This document shows, piece by piece, positions 1 through 5,061 of a DNA stretch of 5,061 nt; within the stretch, counting starts at the first letter, position 1; every line of letters begins with the position of its first letter. A program made the position numbers and the translations under genes. Origin of the DNA: Micrococcaceae bacterium UBA3381 (GTDB lineage: Bacteria > Actinomycetota > Actinomycetes > Actinomycetales > Micrococcaceae); the NCBI GenBank assembly GCA_002358975.1, contig DEPX01000149.1, positions 27,934-32,994 on the forward strand. Reading direction: 5' to 3'. Under the pieces are notes generated by a model. It searched no databases and was not told where the DNA came from. It was given only the letters and a program-made list of their open reading frames with translations.

Positions 1-9
1 CTAGCTAAC

Positions 10-39
10 CTGCCACAATGCCAAACCGGCTAGTAGACT
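10..39 (+). promoter_or_regulatory. Candidate promoter for the PHP-domain gene
   Basis: A possible -35 element CTGCCA (10-15) lies 18 bases before a possible -10 element TAGACT (34-39). Each matches four of six consensus bases. The expected transcription start falls at about 46-48, on or next to the ATG at 48, so the mRNA could be leaderless or nearly so, as is common in actinobacteria. This fits the lack of a usable Shine-Dalgarno: the only candidate, AGGA at 40-43, is just four bases from the ATG. An overlapping TAGGAT (39-44) is an alternative -10 but would start transcription inside the gene. The call rests on weak consensus matches only. Confidence 0.3.
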
Positions 40-47
40 AGGATCTT

Positions 48-905
48 ATGGCCTTCGACATGCACACTCACTCGTATTTTTCGGATGGCACAACTTCGCC
101 AGCGGAAGTCATTGAAGCCGCAGCACAGTCAGGGCTATCCGGTGTGGCTTTAACCGACCATGATACAACTGCCGGATGGGATCCGGCCGAAGAGGCTGCA
201 GCCCAGCACGGTATTGCACTGGTTCGCGGTATGGAGCTGTCGACGGTTTCGGAAGACGGGGTGGCCGTACATGTACTGTCCTATCTGCACGACCCTACAA
301 ATATTGAGTTGCTAGCCGAAATTGCCAAATCGCGTAATGCCAGATATAAGCGGGCCAAGCAGATGGCCGCGCTGCTTGCCGAAGATTTCCCAATCACATG
401 GGAACTGGTGAAGCAACAAACGAGTGCCGAATCTACCATTGGGCGCCCTCATCTTGCTGATGCTCTGGTACAGGTCGGTGCAGTACCCAACCGGTCAGCG
501 GCCTTTGACACTATTTTGCGGGGCGGGTCAAAATATTATGTGCCCCATTATGCACCGGATCCCATTGCCGGCGTTGAGCTCATCCGTGCTGCCGGGGGAG
601 TGCCGATCTTTGCTCACCCCAAGGCCAAACTTCGGGGGCGAATGGTCAAAGACCAGTTGTTTTACGACATGCTCGACGCTGGGCTGGCCGGGGTTGAGGT
701 CTACCATCGGGATAACAGCGGTAGCGGCAAGCAATGGCTTTTAGAGTTTGCCCAACAACATGATTTACTGGTGACCGGTTCATCCGATTATCACGGTGCC
801 GGGAAACCAAATAGGCTGGGTGAACACACCACACCAAGGGCCTCAGTGGAGGCTATTGCACGTCAATCAACATCGGGCTTCAACGTTTTATGGAACGGCA
901 ACTAG
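48..905 (+). CDS. PHP-domain metal-dependent phosphoesterase (RNase AM / YciV-TrpH-like)
   Basis: This 285-residue cytosolic protein is a PHP-family phosphoesterase. Characterised relatives (E. coli YciV/RNase AM and the Chromobacterium nucleoside 3',5'-bisphosphatase) remove 5' nucleotides from RNA or hydrolyse 3',5'-nucleotide bisphosphates. The metal-binding set is visible: H6 and H8 in HTHSYFSDG with D13, D37-H38 in TDHDT, E63 in GMELS, H75, H135 in GRPH, H190 in FAHPKA, and D247 with H249 in SSDYHG. The length is normal for the family and no key residue is missing. The ATG at 48 is preferred over Met5 because D4 is the conserved acid just before the HTH motif. It is the only + strand gene and its TAG stop (903-905) overlaps the stop of the methyltransferase. 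The substrate of this particular protein cannot be read from sequence; the family call is secure. Confidence 0.93.
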   Translation: MAFDMHTHSYFSDGTTSPAEVIEAAAQSGLSGVALTDHDTTAGWDPAEEAAAQHGIALVRGMELSTVSEDGVAVHVLSYLHDPTNIELLAEIAKSRNARYKRAKQMAALLAEDFPITWELVKQQTSAESTIGRPHLADALVQVGAVPNRSAAFDTILRGGSKYYVPHYAPDPIAGVELIRAAGGVPIFAHPKAKLRGRMVKDQLFYDMLDAGLAGVEVYHRDNSGSGKQWLLEFAQQHDLLVTGSSDYHGAGKPNRLGEHTTPRASVEAIARQSTSGFNVLWNGN

Positions 906-1753
906 TAGGTCAGTAATTCTGTCCCGGGTAAGCGTTTGGACATTGTATCGATGGCTTGGGGATTTTGGTCGATCAAGACGAATCGTCGATCCAATTGTCG
1001 GGCGGCAGCACCCAGTGTGCCTGAGCCGGCAAAAAAATCCATGACCCAGTCACCAGGTCGTGAAGAAGCCGCAACCATGCGCCGGACTAACCCTACGGGT
1101 TTCTGGGTCGGGTAACCGGTCTTTTCTTTGCCGGTGGGTGAAACGATAGTGTGCCACCATACATCAGTTGGCAGTTTTCCACGTTCCCGTTTTTCTTTGG
1201 TAACCAGTCCCGGGGCCATATAGGGTTCCCGGTCCACCTCTGTTGAGTCAAACCAGTACTTTTTTGGGTCTTTGACGTAAACCAAAATGGTGTCGTGCTT
1301 AGAGGGCCAACGGCTGCGGGCGCGCCCACCGTAGTCATAGGCCCAAATTATTTCATTCAAAAAGTGGTCTCGTCCAAAGATCATGTCTAGCATGACTTTG
1401 GCATAGTGTACTTCCCGGTAATCCAAGTGCAGATAAAGTGTGCCGTCTTGAGCCAGTACACGCCAGGCCTGTTCAAGCCGAGGCTCTAAGAAATCCCAAT
1501 AATCAATAAACGCATCGTCATAGGATGCCAATGCTCCGCGCAACGTTTCATAGGAATGCCCACCAAAACCGATACGGTCACCTTCGCCAGTGGCTACGCG
1601 CACCGTTTTCAGCGATGCACGTGCCTGTGTGCGTCCGGTGTTGAAGGGTGGATCAACGTAGATCATAGTAACGGAATCATTTGGGATCGCCGCGAGCATC
1701 TCCAGGTTATCGGCATGAACGATCTTATCCGCACCAGAAAATAGCGATGTCAT
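902..1753 (-). CDS. Beta-class site-specific DNA methyltransferase (N6-adenine/N4-cytosine), solitary
   Basis: This 283-residue protein belongs to the N6_N4_Mtase family, which transfers methyl from S-adenosylmethionine to an exocyclic amine of adenine or cytosine in DNA. The catalytic motif IV, DPPFNTG (34-40), comes before the AdoMet-binding motif I, DFFAGSGT (239-246), which is the beta-class order. YPTQKP (214-219) leads into motif X, and VLIDQN (259-264) is motif II. The stretch around 107-138 (LHLDYR ... FLNEIIW) resembles type III Mod proteins and related solitary enzymes. It is much shorter than a typical Mod subunit, so the target recognition part, probably within about 140-210, is small. 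All core motifs look intact. The ATG at 1753 directly follows the helicase TAG; the nearest purine-rich stretch, GGGGAA inside the helicase gene, is about 15 bases away, so translation probably depends on coupling. No restriction endonuclease gene lies in the window. The target sequence and the modified base cannot be predicted. Confidence 0.9.
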   Translation of the reverse strand: MTSLFSGADKIVHADNLEMLAAIPNDSVTMIYVDPPFNTGRTQARASLKTVRVATGEGDRIGFGGHSYETLRGALASYDDAFIDYWDFLEPRLEQAWRVLAQDGTLYLHLDYREVHYAKVMLDMIFGRDHFLNEIIWAYDYGGRARSRWPSKHDTILVYVKDPKKYWFDSTEVDREPYMAPGLVTKEKRERGKLPTDVWWHTIVSPTGKEKTGYPTQKPVGLVRRMVAASSRPGDWVMDFFAGSGTLGAAARQLDRRFVLIDQNPQAIDTMSKRLPGTELLTY

Positions 1754-3220
1754 CTATGCGTCGTTCGATTCCCCAGCAGTATTGCGCTGTACAACTTGAC
1801 CGTTTTGTCGGCGTGTACGGGTGCGTTGCCGACGTTTGCCGGTCTTGGGCTGTTGGGAGCCTCCACGGCCACCGCGTCCACGAGGCTTGCGTCCACCGCG
1901 TTGACCGCCGCCACGACCACCACGTTGACGATCCGGGCCACCAAGACGTTCGGCTTTTTCGGCGTCGAGCCCTTCGCGGGTTCGCTGCGATTTCGGCAGC
2001 CGACCCTTGGCATCTTCGGGAATGTCCAGGTCTGCATACAGGTGTGGGGACGCCGAATAAGTTTCAACTGGCTCGACTTGGTGGATTCCTAGTGCCTGGG
2101 CGATAAGTTTCCACCGTGGCACATCTTCCCAATCGACCAGGGTGACAGCTATACCCTTATGTCCAGCACGTCCTGTCCGACCGACTCGGTGCAGATAAGT
2201 CTTTTCATCTTCAGGGGCTTGGAAATTGAACACGTGGGTGACGTTTTCCACGTCAATGCCGCGAGCGGCAACATCGGTTGCCACAAGTACATCGATCTTG
2301 CCATTGCGAAACGCGCGCAGGGCCTGTTCACGAGCCCCTTGTCCTAGATCGCCGTGTAGCGCACCAGCCGCATAGCCGCGGCGTTGTAGCTCATCGGCTA
2401 CCCGTGCAGCGGTGCGCTTGGTACGGGTAAAGATAATCGTCAAACCGCGGTCACGAGCCTGCAGCGCACGGGCCAACAGTTCATCTTTATCCATATGGTG
2501 CGCTCGGTAGACCAACTGACGAATGTCGCGTTTAATGACAGAGTCATCTTCCGGGTCCGCGGCGCTAATGTGCGTTGGGTGAACCATATACCGGCGCGCC
2601 ATGTTGATGACTGCTCCGGGCATGGTTGCTGAGAACAACATGGTCTGACGTTGTTCGGGTAGTGCTTGTAACAAGGTTTCAACGTCGGGCAGAAACCCGA
2701 GGTCCAGCATTTCGTCAGCCTCATCAAGCACCACGGTTTTGATCTGTTGCAGGTTGAGGTGGCGTTGCTTCATCAGGTCGATTAGACGTCCCGGTGTGCC
2801 TACGACAATCTCAACGCCCTTTTTCAAGTCGCGGATTTGGGGTTCGTAGGCTCGACCACCATAGATGGCTCCGATGCGTGCTGATAGCTTTGTGGCAGCA
2901 GCTTCTAAATCTTTGCAGACTTGGACGGCCAGTTCACGTGTTGGAGTCACAATAAGGGCTTGTGGGGCGCCCGGCACAGGTAGGTCGTTGAAACCTTGGT
3001 CGTTTGGTCCAATAACGTGTTCAAGTGCCGGTAAGCCAAATCCCAGGGTTTTGCCAGTACCGGTCTTGGCTTGTCCGATGATGTCTTGGCGTTCAAGTGC
3101 AATGGGCAGCGTCATGGCCTGAATAGGAAACGGCGCCTCAAAGCCTTGTTCAGTAAGTGCCTCAACGATGGCGGACTGCAAGCCAAAGTCGGCGAATGTT
3201 TTAGTGGGGGGTGTTGTCAC
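1754..3220 (-). CDS. DEAD-box ATP-dependent RNA helicase (RhlE/CsdA-like) with Gly/Arg-rich tail
   Basis: This 488-residue cytosolic protein unwinds or remodels RNA using ATP; relatives act in ribosome assembly, mRNA decay and cold adaptation. All core motifs are present: a Q-motif region (about 8-34, with F8, Q34), motif I AKTGTGKT (51-58), Ia PTRELA (93-98), Ib TPGR (142-145), II DEAD (166-169), III SAT (197-199), IV IIFTRTKR (262-269), V ATDVAARGID (314-323) and VI HRVGRTGR (344-351). After the two RecA-like domains comes a tail of about 110 residues that is very basic and, at 432-454, made of RGG-type repeats, a likely unstructured RNA-binding segment. The GTG start at 3220 is supported by AAAGGAA ten bases upstream. 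The methyltransferase begins on the base after its TAG stop. Which named subfamily it belongs to (RhlE, DeaD/CsdA) is not settled by motifs alone; from memory the genomic position matches the mycobacterial rhlE locus. Confidence 0.96.
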   Translation of the reverse strand: MTTPPTKTFADFGLQSAIVEALTEQGFEAPFPIQAMTLPIALERQDIIGQAKTGTGKTLGFGLPALEHVIGPNDQGFNDLPVPGAPQALIVTPTRELAVQVCKDLEAAATKLSARIGAIYGGRAYEPQIRDLKKGVEIVVGTPGRLIDLMKQRHLNLQQIKTVVLDEADEMLDLGFLPDVETLLQALPEQRQTMLFSATMPGAVINMARRYMVHPTHISAADPEDDSVIKRDIRQLVYRAHHMDKDELLARALQARDRGLTIIFTRTKRTAARVADELQRRGYAAGALHGDLGQGAREQALRAFRNGKIDVLVATDVAARGIDVENVTHVFNFQAPEDEKTYLHRVGRTGRAGHKGIAVTLVDWEDVPRWKLIAQALGIHQVEPVETYSASPHLYADLDIPEDAKGRLPKSQRTREGLDAEKAERLGGPDRQRGGRGGGQRGGRKPRGRGGRGGSQQPKTGKRRQRTRTRRQNGQVVQRNTAGESNDA

Positions 3221-3230
3221 TATCGAGTAA

Positions 3231-3237
3231 TTCCTTT
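3231..3237 (-). promoter_or_regulatory. Ribosome binding site of the helicase gene
   Basis: AAAGGAA on the - strand lies ten bases before the GTG at 3220 and fixes this start codon. It is flanked on both sides by a direct repeat, ACTCGAT on the - strand (3222-3228 and 3240-3246), and lies one base downstream of the stem-loop in the leader, so its exposure could depend on folding. Confidence 0.7.
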
Positions 3238-3238
3238 A

Positions 3239-3278
3239 GATCGAGTTTCAGCACGGCAACGTGCTGGCGGAGCCGATC
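3239..3278 (-). promoter_or_regulatory. Two-tier stem-loop in the helicase mRNA leader
   Basis: An inner perfect 7-bp stem pairs 3249-3255 with 3260-3266 (CAGCACG/CGTGCTG) around a four-base loop. An outer 5-bp stem pairs 3239-3243 with 3274-3278 (GATCG/CGATC), separated from the inner one by an internal loop of 5 and 7 bases. In the - strand transcript the structure ends one base before the Shine-Dalgarno. No run of T follows it on either strand, so it is unlikely to be an intrinsic terminator. DEAD-box helicase genes in other bacteria have regulated structured leaders, so a translational or mRNA-stability role is a reasonable inference, not a demonstrated one. Confidence 0.45.
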
Positions 3279-3291
3279 GTGGATTAGTCAG

Positions 3292-3300
3292 AAAGTAACA
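3292..3300 (-). promoter_or_regulatory. Candidate extended -10 promoter for the helicase-methyltransferase pair
   Basis: On the - strand TGTTACTTT fits the extended -10 pattern TGnTAnnnT. I see no good -35 at the usual distance, which extended -10 promoters do not strictly need. A start about seven bases downstream, near 3285, would give a leader of about 65 bases containing the whole stem-loop at 3239-3278. The motif is short, so chance occurrence is quite possible. The rest of the gap between the helicase and DUF3107 genes (3301-3398) shows no ORF, tRNA or clear terminator. Confidence 0.25.
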
Positions 3301-3398
3301 GCTACGCATTCACGTACGACCGGTCATCCGGGGTGCAAATCATGAGATCCAAACATGTGGACCACTATCCAAGTCTACCTGGTATGCGGGATTGTTAG

Positions 3399-3623
3399 TT
3401 AGCCGGCGACAAAGCCCACGCGACGTGCGCTTGCGTCACCTAGTTCAACAAAACCTAGGACTCCGGCTGGCACGATAATGCTGCCACCTTTATTATCGGT
3501 AAGTTCCAGGTTGGTGTTGTTTTCGATGGCGTCGCGGACTTTTGCGGTGACGTCGTCTTTGCTCATATCGGTTTCGAAGTTGATTTCTCGGGCGACATGT
3601 TGGATGCCAATACGAATTTCCAC
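3399..3623 (-). CDS. DUF3107 family small protein
   Basis: This 74-residue protein matches DUF3107, a small cytosolic family widespread in actinobacteria; its biochemical role is not known to me. Family-like features are the start MEIRIGIQHVARE, a predicted helix at about 21-36 (SKDDVTAKVRDAIENN), a strand with IIVPAGVLGFVELG (49-62) and the C-terminal RRVGFVAG (67-74). The length is typical. The start is a GTG at 3623 with a strong AGGAGG nine bases upstream. From memory, M. tuberculosis has a homologue (TB9.4, Rv3208A) beside a TetR regulator and near a DEAD-box helicase, as here. It has no signal peptide or membrane segment. The gene lies 92 bases after the TetR gene and 178 bases before the helicase gene, so shared transcription is possible but not shown. 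Confidence 0.9.
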   Translation of the reverse strand: MEIRIGIQHVAREINFETDMSKDDVTAKVRDAIENNTNLELTDNKGGSIIVPAGVLGFVELGDASARRVGFVAG

Positions 3624-3632
3624 GATCCTAGT

Positions 3633-3638
3633 CCTCCT
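3633..3638 (-). promoter_or_regulatory. Strong ribosome binding site of the DUF3107 gene
   Basis: AGGAGG on the - strand is a full Shine-Dalgarno core nine bases before the GTG at 3623, and it decides this non-ATG start. It is part of a near-tandem repeat of nine bases (ACTAGGAGG then ACTAGGATC), whose second copy abuts the start codon. The strong site suggests efficient translation of the small protein. Confidence 0.8.
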
Positions 3639-3688
3639 AGTAAAACAATGAATGATTTCGTTCCACCATGTAGCTTAGAACAGATTGG

Positions 3689-3707
3689 CTGGTGGTTGGT
3701 TCACCAG
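3689..3707 (-). terminator. Weak hairpin just after the TetR gene, possible attenuator or terminator
   Basis: CTGGTG (3689-3694) and CACCAG (3702-3707) form a 6-bp stem around a seven-base loop, eight bases beyond the TetR stop codon. In the - strand transcript no run of T follows, so it does not meet the usual criteria for an intrinsic terminator. It could slow polymerase or protect the 3' end of the upstream mRNA. The call is tentative. Confidence 0.25.
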
Positions 3708-3715
3708 TGGCATCA

Positions 3716-4375
3716 CTACGCTGATGGATTATTGGATAAGTCAAAACCTAAGGCCCCGTGGGCGACGAATCGGTAGGTGGTTTCAACGGCTGTGTCGAAG
3801 GGGATTTGTTCGCGTGCTGCCACACCGTCACGGTACTCTTCGGCCCAACGGCAGGCTAAATACAAAACTGTTGAAGCAATGCCACTGGTAATAAAACGGG
3901 AAGTGGCAGGATCCAGATTAGAGTTCTCCAGCACATACGGTGAAATAAATTCCACTAACTCATTGAGGAATTCGTCCATCCGGTGCTGGCGCTCGGCTGG
4001 ATTGTCCATTGATGAATCCAACATCAACCGATAATGGCCGCCTGGCTCGGAAGTGAATTCAAAAACACCGTAGACGGCTTGATAGGCGGTTTGTTCATCG
4101 GCATTTGCTGCGGTGGGGTCGATTGACCGCATTCGGGTAGTAATCACATTGCGTAGGATTTGGAGCTGATGGTCCAATAACGTGAAATACAGGTCGCGTT
4201 TATTGTCAAAGTGTTGATAAAGCACCGGTTTAGAAATTGCAGCCTGTCGTGCAATCGCATCCATGGTGGTCTGTGCGAAACCGTGATGAGCGAACACATC
4301 TAGGGCCACACTGATGAGTTGTGCGCGGCGTTGGTCTCGTGGCATTCGGGCGGCCGGCGTTATTGGTGTCGACAT
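3716..4375 (-). CDS. TetR/AcrR family transcriptional regulator
   Basis: This 219-residue protein has the TetR layout: an N-terminal DNA-binding domain (about 14-62) and a helical ligand-binding and dimerisation domain (about 65-210). The helix-turn-helix is visible as TTMDAIARQAAISKPVLYQHF (36-56), followed by the conserved NKRDLY (58-63); helix 1 is RRAQLISVALDVFAHHGF (16-33). The ligand is unknown. From memory, its neighbourhood beside DUF3107 matches that of M. tuberculosis Rv3208. The ATG at 4375 is taken as the start; only a weak purine patch (TTGGACC) precedes it, and Met11 is an alternative that would leave the HTH intact. The gene begins 49 bases after the hemA stop codon, so the two may be co-transcribed. 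I saw no clear palindromic operator in the gaps on either side, so autoregulation cannot be inferred. Confidence 0.93.
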   Translation of the reverse strand: MSTPITPAARMPRDQRRAQLISVALDVFAHHGFAQTTMDAIARQAAISKPVLYQHFDNKRDLYFTLLDHQLQILRNVITTRMRSIDPTAANADEQTAYQAVYGVFEFTSEPGGHYRLMLDSSMDNPAERQHRMDEFLNELVEFISPYVLENSNLDPATSRFITSGIASTVLYLACRWAEEYRDGVAAREQIPFDTAVETTYRFVAHGALGFDLSNNPSA

Positions 4376-4424
4376 TCAGCGGTCCAATCTGTGCTGCTCG
4401 TCGCCGGTTGCCATGTACTTGGAT

Positions 4425-5061
4425 TCAAGCGCTGCGACGGTTAGTGCTGTCGAGTTGCTCAGGATGTGCTGGTGAGGGGGTCGATCTACTATCGTGTTGA
4501 GCGTTTGGTGTGACCTCGAGCCCAAAAATAGTTTGCAGAGCGGCTTCGTACTCTTGTAAATTGCCTTCGGCAGCGGCTTGACGAGCACGTACGGTTGGTT
4601 CGTGCAGAATCTGACGAACCATGCGGCGCATGGCCAGTTGGACTTCTTCGGCAGCGGCGGTGCAACCGTGACGATCACGAACCCGTTGCATTTCTTCTTC
4701 TAACACCGACATGGTGTGGCCACGCAAGGTAACTATGGCATCAGTGGCGGTACGTTCTCTCTTATCGGTCAGGTAGTCATCAACGGCTGCATCGACGAGT
4801 TGTTGTGCTTGGGCGATGGAGGCCTGCTGCTCGTTGGGAGCGGCCATTTTGACCGATTCCAGGGTGACCAGATCAACGGCTGGCAAATCGCCGATGGCCG
4901 GATCAAAGTCATGTGTGAGGGCTAGGTCAAGCACCGTCAGCCGGTGAGAAACATTTTCGCGCAACTGCGCTAACTGTGCTGCGCTCAGGGTGCGTTCGCC
5001 ACCAGAAACGCCGATGAGGACATCAGCTTCTGCGAAGGCCCCTTCGACATCGGCACCACCA
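4425..5061 (-). CDS. hemA: Glutamyl-tRNA reductase, C-terminal part (gene cut by window edge)
   Basis: This open frame enters at the right edge and encodes the last 211 residues. It matches the C-terminal half of glutamyl-tRNA reductase, which uses NADPH to convert glutamyl-tRNA to glutamate-1-semialdehyde, the first committed step of the C5 tetrapyrrole pathway. The first residues (GGADVEGAFAEADVLIGVSG) are the end of the nucleotide-binding domain. The segment LTVLDLALTHDFDPAIGDLP corresponds to the usual 'IDIAVPRDIDP' region in a diverged form that I associate with Micrococcaceae. The rest is the helical dimerisation domain, with MRRMVRQILHEPTVRAR and EYEAALQTIFGLE near its end. A Ser/Pro/Asn-rich tail of about 28 residues follows and looks unstructured. 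The catalytic cysteine lies in the N-terminal domain outside the window and cannot be checked. The TTG that begins MRENVSH in a shorter reading is internal, because the frame stays open with good similarity to the edge. Confidence 0.85.
   Translation of the reverse strand, partial: GGADVEGAFAEADVLIGVSGGERTLSAAQLAQLRENVSHRLTVLDLALTHDFDPAIGDLPAVDLVTLESVKMAAPNEQQASIAQAQQLVDAAVDDYLTDKRERTATDAIVTLRGHTMSVLEEEMQRVRDRHGCTAAAEEVQLAMRRMVRQILHEPTVRARQAAAEGNLQEYEAALQTIFGLEVTPNAQHDSRSTPSPAHPEQLDSTNRRSA

Noticed and set aside
1681..2106. Long + strand ORF (141 residues) and other ORFs opposite or out of frame with the helicase tail
   Set aside because: They are rich in His, Arg, Val and Cys as expected from reading the RGG-coding DNA in other frames, and the helicase frame is certain.
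902..3220. Helicase plus methyltransferase as a BREX-, DISARM- or restriction-type defence island
   Set aside because: The helicase is a DEAD-box RNA helicase with RhlE/CsdA features, not a defence SF2 DNA helicase, and no nuclease, PglZ, phospholipase-D or other partner gene is present.
3249..3266. Perfect hairpin as an intrinsic terminator for DUF3107
   Set aside because: No T-run follows on either strand, and it lies about 130 bases past the DUF3107 stop codon but close to the helicase Shine-Dalgarno, so a leader role fits better.
4376..4678. 100-residue - strand ORF whose TGA abuts the TetR ATG
   Set aside because: It overlaps the well-supported end of hemA in another frame, has no recognisable family, and its composition looks like an out-of-frame translation.
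4716..4925. + strand ORF of 69 residues opposite hemA
   Set aside because: It is antisense to conserved hemA sequence, with no similarity or ribosome binding site that I can recognise.
1..5061. Insertion sequences, attachment sites, CRISPR repeats, tRNA or rRNA genes
   Set aside because: I saw no transposase or integrase, no spaced repeats and no RNA-gene sequence, and nearly the whole window is filled by intact core genes.

Overview
The window looks like ordinary chromosome from an actinobacterium. Family signatures point towards the Micrococcaceae: a PHP phosphoesterase, a DEAD-box helicase with a Gly/Arg tail, a DUF3107 protein, a TetR regulator, and a glutamyl-tRNA reductase of the type I associate with that family. 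By eye the base composition is near half G+C, which is low for Arthrobacter-like bacteria and would fit a moderate-GC relative. The genus is an inference; no rRNA or other taxonomic marker is present.

Layout: a PHP-domain phosphoesterase (48-905) is on the + strand. Everything else is on the - strand and reads from right to left: the 3' part of hemA (enters at 5061, ends at 4425), a TetR regulator (4375-3716), a DUF3107 protein (3623-3399), a DEAD-box RNA helicase (3220-1754) and a beta-class DNA methyltransferase (1753-902). The + and - genes meet tail to tail and share a four-base CTAG that supplies both stop codons. The helicase stop codon directly abuts the methyltransferase start codon. 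The longest gene-free stretch is 178 bases (3221-3398); it holds a candidate promoter and a two-tier stem-loop ahead of the helicase.

How the genes fit together: TetR, DUF3107 and the DEAD-box helicase form a neighbourhood that recurs in actinobacteria (from memory, compare the Rv3208-Rv3211 region of Mycobacterium tuberculosis). hemA makes the tetrapyrrole precursor glutamate-1-semialdehyde and may simply be an upstream neighbour. The methyltransferase has no restriction partner here and appears translationally tied to the helicase.

I found no mobile element, CRISPR array, tRNA or rRNA, and no convincing sign of a novel multi-gene system. The points most worth a second look are the zero-gap helicase-methyltransferase junction, the solitary methyltransferase, and the structured leader of the helicase mRNA.
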